64,000 bases of DNA. Origin: an uncultured Bacteroidales bacterium (GTDB lineage: Bacteria > Bacteroidota > Bacteroidia > Bacteroidales > Bacteroidaceae). The DNA lies in NCBI GenBank assembly GCA_902801485.1, contig CADCIP010000002.1, forward strand, positions 1-64,000. The letters run 5' to 3'. The notes below the pieces were generated by a model. That model did no database searches, was not told the DNA's origin, and saw only the letters and a list, made by a program, of their open reading frames with translations. This document shows positions 17,702 to 29,421 of the stretch, one piece after another (the first letter of the stretch is position 1; each line of letters begins with the position of its first letter). The position numbers and the translations under genes are program-made.

Positions 17702-18628
17702 CTACTTATTGATACGCTGGAATAAATTGGCTGCCAATGTACCACTGATGTTGTGCCAAACACTAAAGATAGCACCTGGGATGGTAGCCAACGGGTAGGC
17801 GGCAAAATGAAGATTGGCCAACGAAGAGGCAAGACCGGAGTTCTGCATGCCTACTTCTATGCTGACTGCTGTACACTTGGCATTGGGTAGCCGGAGGAAT
17901 CGACCTATCAGGAAACCTATCAGCAGACCTAGAATATTGTGTACTACAACTGTGAGGACAACTATCATTCCGCCCAACAGCAGCCTGTCGGCGTTATGAG
18001 AAACAACGATTCCTACCACTATTGCGATTACCAAAGATGAGAAGGCTGGCAGATAGGGGGTTACGCTCTTTGTAATTTTAGGCAAAAAATGCTGACAGAG
18101 AAGTCCTAAAACGATGGGGGCAATAACCACATAGACAATGCTTAGCAGCATGCCTATGGTATCTACGTTTACTATGGTGCCGGCCATAAGCCAAACCAGG
18201 AGTGGCGTCAGAACAGGAGCGAGCAGAGTTGACGTTGCTGTCATTCCCACTGAAAGTGCCAAATCGCCCTTTGCCAGGTAAGTAATGACATTAGAAGCCG
18301 TACCGCCAGGGCAACATCCTACTAAGATTACGCCTAATGCCAACTCCTTAGGCAGAGAGAATGCCCATGCCAGTCCCCATGCCAGAAGCGGCATGACGGT
18401 AAATTGGGCCAGACAACCGATGAAAATATCCTTTGGCCTGCTTAGTACGATACGGAAATCTTTGGACGATAGCGTCAGGCCCATACCAAACATTATGACT
18501 CCCAGGAGAGGATTGATGGCCCAGGTTTTAATCCAAACAAAAGAGGCAGGCTTTAGCGTTGATATGATTGCTACAATCAGAACGATTGCGCCCATCCATC
18601 GCGCTATAAAATTACAGATATTCTTCAT
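17702..18628 (-). CDS. Bile acid:sodium symporter family (BASS) transporter
   Basis: 308 residues with about nine or ten hydrophobic segments. The family marks are GCCPGGTASNVITYLAKGD (Na+-site region) and EVGMQNSGLASSLA. Bacterial BASS proteins move organic anions such as bile acids, pantothenate or 2-keto acids with sodium; the substrate here cannot be read from sequence. It lies 69 bases downstream of xylA on the same strand, separated by a perfect 9-bp hairpin, so it may be read at reduced level with the xylose operon. Confidence 0.85.
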   Translation of the reverse strand: MKNICNFIARWMGAIVLIVAIISTLKPASFVWIKTWAINPLLGVIMFGMGLTLSSKDFRIVLSRPKDIFIGCLAQFTVMPLLAWGLAWAFSLPKELALGVILVGCCPGGTASNVITYLAKGDLALSVGMTATSTLLAPVLTPLLVWLMAGTIVNVDTIGMLLSIVYVVIAPIVLGLLCQHFLPKITKSVTPYLPAFSSLVIAIVVGIVVSHNADRLLLGGMIVVLTVVVHNILGLLIGFLIGRFLRLPNAKCTAVSIEVGMQNSGLASSLANLHFAAYPLATIPGAIFSVWHNISGTLAANLFQRINK

Positions 18629-18640
18629 CTTTGTATGATA

Positions 18641-18668
18641 GGAAGCCTCCCACGACGGAGAGGCTTCC
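18641..18668 (-). other. Hairpin between xylA and the BASS gene
   Basis: GGAAGCCTC (18641-18649) and GAGGCTTCC (18660-18668) form a perfect 9-bp stem. No T-run follows on the minus strand, so attenuation or RNA stabilisation fits better than full termination. Confidence 0.5.
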
Positions 18669-18697
18669 TAAGGAAAAATTATTATATTAGAGATAGA

Positions 18698-20005
18698 TTA
18701 GTACATGTTTACAATAGCTTCGTAAAGCTCCTGCTTGCCGCTTGTCTGCTTGGGCTCGCCAATCTTCTTGCCATATTCGTAAGCTTCTTCGAGGGTCATC
18801 TTGCCTTCCTCGAACTTCTTGCCTTCGCCCTTATCGAAGCTTGCGTAACGCTCCTTAACCATAGCACAGATGGGAGACTTCTCGATAATATCGGCTGCAG
18901 AGAGCAGGGCGTGAGCCATAGCATCCATAGCAGAGATGTGAGCAATGAAGATATCCTCCAAGTCGGTACTGTTACGACGGGTCTTGGCATCGAAGTTAGT
19001 ACCACCATCCTTGAAACCGCCACCACGGATAATCTGCATCATAGCCTGAGTCAATTCGTAGTGGTCGATGGGGAACTGGTCGGTATCCCAGCCGTTCTGA
19101 TAGTCGCCACGGTTAGCATCGATACTGCCTAACATACCTGCATCAATAGCGCAAGCCAACTCATGCTCGAATGTGTGACCTGCAAGAGTAGCATGGTTCA
19201 CCTCGATATTCACCTTGAAGTCCTTGTCCAGGTTGTGAGCCTTTAGGAAACCGATGACGGTCTCTGTATCGACATCATACTGGTGCTTGCTGGGCTCCAT
19301 GGGTTTGGGCTCGATAAGGAAGGTGCCCTTGAAACCCTTGGCGCGAGCATAGTCGCGAGCTATAGTCAGCATCATGGCCATGTGCTCCTTCTCGCGCTTC
19401 ATATCGGTGTTCAGAAGGCTCATGTAACCTTCACGGCCACCCCAGAATACGTAGTTGGTACCACCCAGTTCGATGGTAGCATCGATGGCATTCTTAATCT
19501 GAACGATAGCGCGAGCCACAACGTCGAAGTCGGGATTGGTACTTGCACCGTTCATATAACGCTTGTTACTGAATACGTTAGCTGTACCCCAAAGAAGCTT
19601 GATGCCAGTTTCAGCCTGCTTCTGCTTCAGGTAGGCAACTATCTCTTTCAGGTTCTTCTCGTATTCCTCAACGGTATCTGCTTCGTCCACAAGGTCAATG
19701 TCGTGGAAGCAATAATATTCGATACCCAGCTTCTGCATAATCTCAAAGCCAGCATCGGCTTTGTCCTTAGCAGCCTGAACAAGATCTGTTGCGCCTTTCC
19801 AGGGGAAATCCTTGGTGCCGCCTCCGAACTGGTCGCCTCCGGGAGCACAAAGGGTGTGCCACCAAGCCATAGCGAACTTGAACCATTCGCTCATTTTCTT
19901 GCCCATTACTACGCGATCCTTATCATAATAACGATAGGCCAGCGGATTCTTACTCTCTACGCCTTCAAATTTGATGGCGGAAATTTCCGGAAAATACTGT
20001 TTCAT
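18698..20005 (-). CDS. xylA: Xylose isomerase
   Basis: 435 residues from ATG 20005; an upstream in-frame GTG (20020) would add five residues and is not needed. It converts D-xylose to D-xylulose in the cytosol with divalent metal. Family motifs: FHDIDLVDE (catalytic His region), [24 protein letters not shown] and [18 protein letters not shown] (metal ligands). It is the class II, about 440-residue type. Last catabolic gene of the xylE-xylB-xylA unit; a 166-base spacer with a GC-rich palindrome separates it from xylB. Confidence 0.96.
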   Translation of the reverse strand: MKQYFPEISAIKFEGVESKNPLAYRYYDKDRVVMGKKMSEWFKFAMAWWHTLCAPGGDQFGGGTKDFPWKGATDLVQAAKDKADAGFEIMQKLGIEYYCFHDIDLVDEADTVEEYEKNLKEIVAYLKQKQAETGIKLLWGTANVFSNKRYMNGASTNPDFDVVARAIVQIKNAIDATIELGGTNYVFWGGREGYMSLLNTDMKREKEHMAMMLTIARDYARAKGFKGTFLIEPKPMEPSKHQYDVDTETVIGFLKAHNLDKDFKVNIEVNHATLAGHTFEHELACAIDAGMLGSIDANRGDYQNGWDTDQFPIDHYELTQAMMQIIRGGGFKDGGTNFDAKTRRNSTDLEDIFIAHISAMDAMAHALLSAADIIEKSPICAMVKERYASFDKGEGKKFEEGKMTLEEAYEYGKKIGEPKQTSGKQELYEAIVNMY

Positions 20006-20020
20006 AAATTTTAGACCCAC

Positions 20021-20048
20021 CCTCCAGCCCCTCCCTTGTAAGGAGGGG
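20021..20048. repeat. GC-rich palindromic repeat (xylB-xylA spacer)
   Basis: CCCCTCC (20028-20034) and GGAGGGG (20042-20048) around a 7-base loop, preceded by CCCACCCTCCAG. Same family as the copies at 16209 and 45841. Confidence 0.65.
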
Positions 20049-20171
20049 AGTATAATGTTTATAAACTGTAAGGTTTATAGGGTCATTCTTTTAAGTGTTA
20101 TTAATGTTTGTCTTTATTATATATTTATATTCTTTTTCTTCCCGCCTTAGAGGGATAGAAGAGGGAGGGCC

Positions 20172-21674
20172 TTAGGGTACAAGTTCCCTCCACTTCGCGT
20201 AAGCTTCGCGATAAGCAGGTTCATCCTTTGTCACAGGCTCGATAATCTGCAATTTCTTCAACGCAGCAAAGGCCTCATGATGATCTGCATAGATACCTGC
20301 TCCCATACCAGCACCACGGGCAGCACCAACACTTCCGTCGGTATCGCAGAGTTCTATGGTTGCTCCTGTAACGCCAGCCAGCGTATCACGGAAGATAGGA
20401 CTGAGGAACATATTGGCCTTGCCGGCACGAATTGTCTTCAGACTCATACCCATTTGCTGCATGACTTCCATTCCATAGGCGAAACTGAAGACGATGCCTT
20501 CCTGGGCTGCACGTAGCAGATGAGCCTGCGTATGTGTGTTGAAGTTAATGCCGTGAATGCTTGCGCCAACTTCTTTGTTGCATAAAACGCGCTCAGCACC
20601 GTTTCCGAAAGGTAGGATAGAAAGGCCTGCAGCACCAATAGGAGCCTGAGCTGCCAAATCGTTCATCTCGGCATAGCCTATGCCTGTAGGAGCTGCATTC
20701 TTACGCATCCAGGAATTCAGAATACCCGTACCATTGATACACAAGAGAACGCCCAATCTGGTTGAGAGTTGAGAGTCGGGAGTTGAGAGTTGGTGATTAA
20801 CGTGGGCAAAGGTATTGACACGGCTCTGCGGATCGTAAGCCACTTGTCCCAATACACCATATACTACGCCCGATGTTCCAGCTGTTGTGGCGGCCTCGCC
20901 TGGCTCAAAGACATTCAGTGAGAGGGCATTGTTGGGCTGGTCGCCTGCACGATAGGTAATGGGAGTTCCTGCCTGCAATCCAAGTTCGGCTGCAGGTGCG
21001 GCAGAAACTTCACCTTGTATGCCAAAGGTCGGCACAATATCAGCCAGCATAGATGTAGGAATACCATAGTAATCAAGCAGGAACTTTGCCGGTTGGTTGT
21101 CCTTGAAGTCCCACATCATACCTTCAGAGAGTCCGCTCACTGTCGTGGCAGGAATCCCTGACAGACGACAGGCGATATAGTCACCTGGCAGCATTACCTT
21201 ATATATTTTATGAAAGATTTCCGGTTCGTTCTCGCGTACCCAAGCCAGTTTGGCTGCGGTGAAGTTTCCTGGTGAGTTTAGCAAATGACCCAAACACTTT
21301 TCGCTGCCCAGTTCATCAAATGCTTTCTGGCCGTATGGAACAGCACGCGAGTCGCACCAGATAATGGCATCACGCAGGGGCTTCAAATCTTTGTCAACAC
21401 ATACTAAGCCGTGCATCTGATAAGAGATACCTATGGCTTTCACCTCATCTTTGGCTGCACCGCTTTGTGCAAGTACATCAGCTGTTGCTGATTTAAGGTA
21501 ATCCCACCAGGCATTGGGGTCTTGTTCTGCCCATCCTGAACGAACAGCCTTAATCGGAGCTTCTGTTTTAGGATAAAAAGCAGAGGCTACACAGGTCCCG
21601 TTCTCAACATCTACCAGAGATGCTTTCACGCTGGAGCTGCCGACATCATAGCCCAATAAATAGTTCCTTTTCAT
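20172..21674 (-). CDS. xylB: Xylulokinase
   Basis: 500 residues, FGGY sugar kinase. It phosphorylates D-xylulose to xylulose 5-phosphate. Motifs: LLGYDVGSSSVKASLVD (N-terminal phosphate loop), GWAEQDPNAWW, YQMHGLV, WCDSRA, GTSGVVYGVLG and the C-terminal GAARGAGMGAG. An unusual in-frame insert, about QLSTPDSQLST, lies in the loop between FAHVNH and RLGVLLCING and is encoded by a heptamer array (20761-20795). It is likely tolerated because it sits in a surface loop. Second gene of the xylose operon, 45 bases after xylE. Confidence 0.94.
   Translation of the reverse strand: MKRNYLLGYDVGSSSVKASLVDVENGTCVASAFYPKTEAPIKAVRSGWAEQDPNAWWDYLKSATADVLAQSGAAKDEVKAIGISYQMHGLVCVDKDLKPLRDAIIWCDSRAVPYGQKAFDELGSEKCLGHLLNSPGNFTAAKLAWVRENEPEIFHKIYKVMLPGDYIACRLSGIPATTVSGLSEGMMWDFKDNQPAKFLLDYYGIPTSMLADIVPTFGIQGEVSAAPAAELGLQAGTPITYRAGDQPNNALSLNVFEPGEAATTAGTSGVVYGVLGQVAYDPQSRVNTFAHVNHQLSTPDSQLSTRLGVLLCINGTGILNSWMRKNAAPTGIGYAEMNDLAAQAPIGAAGLSILPFGNGAERVLCNKEVGASIHGINFNTHTQAHLLRAAQEGIVFSFAYGMEVMQQMGMSLKTIRAGKANMFLSPIFRDTLAGVTGATIELCDTDGSVGAARGAGMGAGIYADHHEAFAALKKLQIIEPVTKDEPAYREAYAKWRELVP
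20761..20795. repeat. Heptamer array inside xylB
   Basis: Five 7-base units of GTTGAGA type on the plus strand (CAACTCT on the coding strand). The period and composition match the intergenic arrays, yet this one is translated in-frame in xylB. Confidence 0.75.
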
Positions 21675-21693
21675 TGAATATTGCGTATTAATT

Positions 21694-21735
21694 AAACTCT
21701 ACACTCTAAACTTTACACTTTACACTTTACCACCC
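21694..21735. repeat. Heptamer array spanning the xylE stop codon
   Basis: Units of ACACTTT/AAACTCT type with a 7-base period run through the xylE-xylB spacer and into the last xylE codons (21720-21735). Confidence 0.6.
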
Positions 21736-23207
21736 TTCCTTTCTTTCCACAACTGCGACATTTCTTCCAAAGTCCTGCGCTTGGTCTCTGGTACAAGTCG
21801 CCATACAAAGAGTGCGGCCAGCAGACAGATGATACCATACAGCCCATAGGTGAACCAATGTCCGAAGTCATCCCCTTCCTTCAGGTGCATATTAAACATC
21901 GGTACAAACGAACTGGAGACAATGAAGTTGCTAATCCATTGTGCTGCAACAGCGATGGCAACTGCTTTACCTCGGATGGTATTTGGGAATATCTCGGCAA
22001 TGAGCACCCAGCAAATGGGGCCCCATGAGAACATAAAGCATGCAGCATAAAGCAAAAGGCTTACACATGTTATTATCTCGAACCCTTCGTGACCGAATGT
22101 GGCAGCAACGCCAAAAGCACCGATTGCCATACCCAAAGAACCTGTGATGAGAAGCGGCTTTCGGCCCCATTTCTCAACAGTAAAGATAGCTACCAGGGTG
22201 AACATGATATTGATGAATCCCATAATTACGGTTATCATCATGGGGTCTTGCATACCCATATCGCCGAAGGTCCTGGGTGCGTAGTAGAGTACAGCATTGA
22301 TACCGACAGCCTGTTGGAACACGCTGAGCATGATACCGATGAAGATACACATAGAGCCGTAGGTGAGTAACTTCTCGGTCTTAACCGTCATCGACTCCTT
22401 GATTTCCGGAAGGATTATGGCAGCCTTCTCGCTACTGCTGTTAATCCTGGCGAGAACATCGAAGGCCTCTTTATCCTTGCCTATGGAAACAAGATAACGT
22501 GGTGTCTCGGGCACGAAACAGATAAGCAGGGCAAAGAGTCCTGCAGGTATTGCTTCGCTTCCGAACATATAACGCCAACCTGATGTAACTGTCCACTGAG
22601 CATTAGGATGGATAGCTGCTATTCCTTTACCCATCTCCTCCACCATAGGCTGGATATGGTCACCAAGGATGAAGAAATTCACGAAGTAAACAACCAACTG
22701 ACCGAAAATGATGGCGAACTGATTCCAGCTCACAAGCATACCCCTGATTTTAAAAGGAGCAATTTCTCCGATATACATCGGGCAAATGGCTGAAGCCAGA
22801 CCTACACCGATACCACCGATAATACGATAGATATTGAAAGTAAGAAGCAATGTAAAGAGTGGCTCGCCATGCTTGAAGAGAAGGAACTCGGGTTCCATGC
22901 TTCCCAATGCAGAGACGAAGAATAACAGACCGGCAATGATAAGTGACTTCTTGCGGCCCAGATTCGTAGCCAGAACGCCAGAAAGCGCAGATCCTATGAT
23001 ACAGCCTATCAATGCCGAGGAAGAAGTAAATCCGTGCCAGTGATTTGTGTAGTCAAAATCCTTGGCTTCCATAAAGAAAGCTTGCAAACCTTTCTCCGCG
23101 CCAGAAATGACAGCGGTATCATATCCAAAAAGAAGTCCGCCCAGTACGGCAACAAGAACAATTGAGAATAAATAGGCTCTACTACCTGTTTGCAGTGTCT
23201 GATTCAT
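21720..23207 (-). CDS. xylE: D-xylose:H+ symporter, MFS sugar porter family
   Basis: 495 residues, 12 membrane helices. Sugar porter motifs: GGLLFGYDTAVISGAEKG in TM1, GRKKSLIIAG in loop 2-3, QQAVGINAVLYYAP in TM7, PETPRYLV in the central loop and PETKRRTLEEM after TM12. Imports xylose, probably by proton symport. First gene of the operon with xylB and xylA, with a consensus promoter at 23242-23273. The C-terminal codons run into a heptamer repeat. Confidence 0.92.
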   Translation of the reverse strand: MNQTLQTGSRAYLFSIVLVAVLGGLLFGYDTAVISGAEKGLQAFFMEAKDFDYTNHWHGFTSSSALIGCIIGSALSGVLATNLGRKKSLIIAGLLFFVSALGSMEPEFLLFKHGEPLFTLLLTFNIYRIIGGIGVGLASAICPMYIGEIAPFKIRGMLVSWNQFAIIFGQLVVYFVNFFILGDHIQPMVEEMGKGIAAIHPNAQWTVTSGWRYMFGSEAIPAGLFALLICFVPETPRYLVSIGKDKEAFDVLARINSSSEKAAIILPEIKESMTVKTEKLLTYGSMCIFIGIMLSVFQQAVGINAVLYYAPRTFGDMGMQDPMMITVIMGFINIMFTLVAIFTVEKWGRKPLLITGSLGMAIGAFGVAATFGHEGFEIITCVSLLLYAACFMFSWGPICWVLIAEIFPNTIRGKAVAIAVAAQWISNFIVSSSFVPMFNMHLKEGDDFGHWFTYGLYGIICLLAALFVWRLVPETKRRTLEEMSQLWKERKGGKV

Positions 23208-23241
23208 GTTAGTTTAAGTATAATTATTTGTTTTGGTTGTG

Positions 23242-23273
23242 CAAAGATAGTATATATTGAGAGAAGCTCCAAA
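23242..23273 (-). promoter_or_regulatory. Promoter of the xylose operon
   Basis: On the minus strand TTTG (23270-23273), 20 bases, TATCTTTG (23242-23249): exact consensus, 35 bases before the xylE ATG. No xylose regulator gene is nearby. Confidence 0.75.
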
Positions 23274-23388
23274 TGAAAAAGCGTTTTATTTACTTTTTAT
23301 TGCAAGATATCCGCAAAATCATGGATAATTTTAACCAAACTTACTTACATAAGAAAGTCTTTTTATATAATTGTCTTATCTTGTAGGC

Positions 23389-26685
<3,297 letters not shown>

Positions 26686-26706
26686 TTAGTATGTTGTAAT
26701 AGGTTA

Positions 26707-27210
26707 TTAATTTACTGCTTTAGGTGTCCAATTCTTAAAGAAGCGGAGCACCTTTTCCTGATTATAGCCTTTGCCTTCCTCCAGGAAACTGGAATCCTGA
26801 ATGTGAAGTACCTTGCCTTGCTGGTTCAACACCACAAAGACGGGAAATCCGAAACGACCGGGATTATTCAGTCGTGCCAGCATCTTCTTGGCTCGCTCCA
26901 TCTTCTCTGCCCCTTCCTCCTTACGTGGATTATAGTTCACATGGATATATACAAAGTTCTCGTCAATCATCTTGCTGATAGTAGCATCTTTTGTGATAAA
27001 ATCCGCGAAACGCAGGCACCAGGGGCACCAGTTGCCGCCAACCTGACAAATAACGAATTTACCTTCCGACTGCGCTTTCGCTACAGCCTTATCTATCTGT
27101 TCCAGAGGATTTATTTCCTCGTCGTACACCTTAGGCAGTGCCGTTTGTGCCTTTATATATTGCATACCCGACAGGCAGAGCAGCATCAGTAGTATAACAA
27201 ACTTCTTCAT
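26707..27210 (-). CDS. Periplasmic thioredoxin-like protein
   Basis: 167 residues from ATG 27210 (a TTG six bases upstream is ignored). Signal peptide about 1-20 (ends YIKAQ). Thioredoxin fold with active site GNWCPWCLRF (CPWC) and cis-Pro loop FGFPVFVV. Likely a thiol-disulfide oxidoreductase of the periplasm. It leads the operon with the GH2 enzyme downstream, which contains several Cys residues, so help with its folding is possible but unproven. A consensus promoter precedes it. Confidence 0.85.
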   Translation of the reverse strand: MKKFVILLMLLCLSGMQYIKAQTALPKVYDEEINPLEQIDKAVAKAQSEGKFVICQVGGNWCPWCLRFADFITKDATISKMIDENFVYIHVNYNPRKEEGAEKMERAKKMLARLNNPGRFGFPVFVVLNQQGKVLHIQDSSFLEEGKGYNQEKVLRFFKNWTPKAVN

Positions 27211-27245
27211 TCCCAAAATTATATATTATACACGATTTTATTAGG

Positions 27246-27276
27246 CAAAAATACGAATAAGCGAGCGAAATACAAA
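27246..27276 (-). promoter_or_regulatory. Promoter of the thioredoxin-like/GH2 operon
   Basis: Minus strand TTTG (27273-27276), 19 bases, TATTTTTG (27246-27253). Confidence 0.7.
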
Positions 27277-27850
27277 ATAAATCGAAATATATTTTTATTT
27301 CTGAACCGAAAGAGCAGCGAGAGCCAAAGAAAGTTTACTTTCATTTGGCCGGGTCGTGTTTGAGGAAGACGAAGTCAGCGAAAGGATTTTAAAGACAAGT
27401 CTCAAAATCGTCGTTGATAGCACGCACAATGAATAGAGGCCTCTATGCCGCCTTTATGCTGTGGGCTTTAGCATTCATTACTCCCCTAAGGTTCTCACTA
27501 CCCCAATGGGGGAGCCGGAGGGGGCCTGAGGTATAGCTGATTTTATAAATAATTATCTCACTGTCATTCGATTGGAATTTTTACTGTTACGTGAGCTAAA
27601 ACTCCTTAGTGCACGTGGGAATTATTAACGCCTCGTGTGGGAGTAAATTTGGCAATGATATAGGAGTTGGCACAAACACTTGATTAGAAATAAATTAGTC
27701 CGAATCCCATTAAGAGGTTTTAGCAGGTCTTGGCTGCAAGATAGAAATTGTTCTTGTAGTAAATCTTAGGCCTTACACTCTACACATCAGGTTCCTTTTG
27801 TGTAATTTCCTATTTATTAATAATCGGGGACAACAGATATATAGTTCCTA
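27277..27850. other. 574-bp region without a gene
   Basis: No ORF with family features on either strand. It holds a hairpin at 27324-27348 (CCAAAGAAAGT with ACTTTCATTTGG, one bulge), a GC-rich palindrome relative near 27499-27530 (ACCCCAATGGGGGAG), and two or three degenerate repeats of about 24 bp starting with ACGTG at 27589, 27613 and near 27636. It looks like decayed or repeat-filled intergenic DNA; an unrecognised RNA cannot be excluded. Confidence 0.5.
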
Positions 27851-29197
27851 TTATAAAAATAAGTATTTACAGATAAACAGGATGGCCAGCACCCACATGG
27901 TGACAGAGATCTCCTTGAATTTGCCAGCCACAGCATGGCAAAGCACATAGGAGATGACACCAATAAGGATTCCGTCGCTGATGCTGTATGCCAAAGGAAT
28001 GGTGATGAGGGTCAGGAAGGCAGGAATGGCCTTACAATAGTCATCCCAATGAATGCGGGCTACGGCAGGCATCATCATTACACCCACAATGATAAGGGCG
28101 GGCGCAGTTGCTGCGCTGGGGATAGCCAGGAAGACGGGGCAGAAGAACAGAGCCAGCGCAAAACAAACGGCGGTAAAGAAGGCTGTAAGACCTGTTCGTC
28201 CGCCTTCCATAACACCAGAGGCGCTTTCTACATAAGTTGTAGTGGTGGAAGTTCCCAAACAGGCTCCGGCAACTGTGGCAATAGAGTCGGCCATGAACAT
28301 TTTATCCAGGTTGGGAATATCGTCGTACATGTTGTCTTGTGTTGATATTTTGGTAGTCTGATTCACTCCGATAAGGGTACCCATTGTATCAAACATATCC
28401 ATGAAAAGCAGGGTGACCACCACCACTATCATATCCGGACAGAATATTTGGTTCCACTGGAACTTGCAAAAGATTGGCGCTACACTGACAGGAGCAGATA
28501 CTATGCCGTTCACTTGGGTAATCGCCTGGCCAGTTGCAGGGTCTTTGATAAAAAGGCCCAGAAGTGTTGTAATCAGGATACCCCAAAGCATACCGCCACG
28601 TACCTTGGCCATTACCATACCAGCAGTGATAAAGAGGCCTGCCATAGCCAATAGTGCTGTGCCTTGGGTGACATTGCCTAAGCATACTAGTGTCGTCTCG
28701 TTATTTACTATGATACCGGAATTCTCCATTCCCAGAAAGGCAATGAACAGGCCTATACCTGCACCGATGGCTTTGCCCAGGGTTCCTGGGATGGACTGAA
28801 ACATAAAACTGCGCATCTTGGTGGCGGTAAGGATAATAAAAAAAAGTCCTTCTATAAGCACAGCTGTGAGTGCAAACTGCCAGCTGTAACCCATTCCCAG
28901 GCATATAGTATATACGAAGAAGGCATTCAGTCCCATGCCGGGGGCCAAGGCGAAGGGTTTCTTGGCATACAGAGCCATCACCAGTGTTCCAATAATGGCT
29001 GCCAATGCTGTTGCGGTGAACACACTGCCGCCTGGCATATCTGGTAAGGCGCTGAAAATGTTGGGATTTACGGCTAAAATATAGGCCATAGTCAGAAAAC
29101 TGGTGATACCCGCCATAATCTCTGTGTGGATGCTATGCTTCTGCGGATTGAAGCCAAACAGATTCTCTAATACATGTTTCATACATTTGTGAATCAT
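27851..29197 (-). CDS. NCS2-family purine permease (AzgA-like)
   Basis: 448 residues, about 13-14 hydrophobic segments. AzgA-type motifs: ITSFLTMAYILAVNP, APGMGLNAFFVY, GTSTTTTYVESASGVMEGGRTG (near identical to the family signature) and the late helix SDGILIGVISYV. Such proteins take up adenine, guanine or hypoxanthine with protons. ATG 29197 opens the frame; ATG 29182 (MKHVLENLFGFNP) is an equally good start. Single-gene unit with a consensus promoter at 29220-29250. Confidence 0.9.
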   Translation of the reverse strand: MIHKCMKHVLENLFGFNPQKHSIHTEIMAGITSFLTMAYILAVNPNIFSALPDMPGGSVFTATALAAIIGTLVMALYAKKPFALAPGMGLNAFFVYTICLGMGYSWQFALTAVLIEGLFFIILTATKMRSFMFQSIPGTLGKAIGAGIGLFIAFLGMENSGIIVNNETTLVCLGNVTQGTALLAMAGLFITAGMVMAKVRGGMLWGILITTLLGLFIKDPATGQAITQVNGIVSAPVSVAPIFCKFQWNQIFCPDMIVVVVTLLFMDMFDTMGTLIGVNQTTKISTQDNMYDDIPNLDKMFMADSIATVAGACLGTSTTTTYVESASGVMEGGRTGLTAFFTAVCFALALFFCPVFLAIPSAATAPALIIVGVMMMPAVARIHWDDYCKAIPAFLTLITIPLAYSISDGILIGVISYVLCHAVAGKFKEISVTMWVLAILFICKYLFL

Positions 29198-29219
29198 TCT
29201 TTTATTGTATATCTTTCTG

Positions 29220-29250
29220 CAAAGATACTTTCTTTTTGTGAGATCACAAA
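29220..29250 (-). promoter_or_regulatory. Promoter of the purine permease gene
   Basis: Minus strand TTTG (29247-29250), 19 bases, TATCTTTG (29220-29227). Confidence 0.7.
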
Positions 29251-29362
29251 ACCAACATTCAGAAATATTTACACATTCTATCTATTTTATTTCCTGCATT
29301 GGTAAAAAAGCGCGTAGCAATAGTTTATTTTTCATAAGGATAATATTTATTTACTTTTATAT

Positions 29363-29392
29363 TTTGTTTGTCCACTTTTATTTGTATTTTTG
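29363..29392 (+). promoter_or_regulatory. Promoter of the tricorn-like gene
   Basis: TTTG at 29363-29366 and TATTTTTG at 29385-29392, 30 bases before ATG 29422. It also shows that an earlier in-frame TTG (29368) is not the start. Confidence 0.65.
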
Positions 29393-29421
29393 CACCATTA
29401 AACATATTATATAATAAGGTA

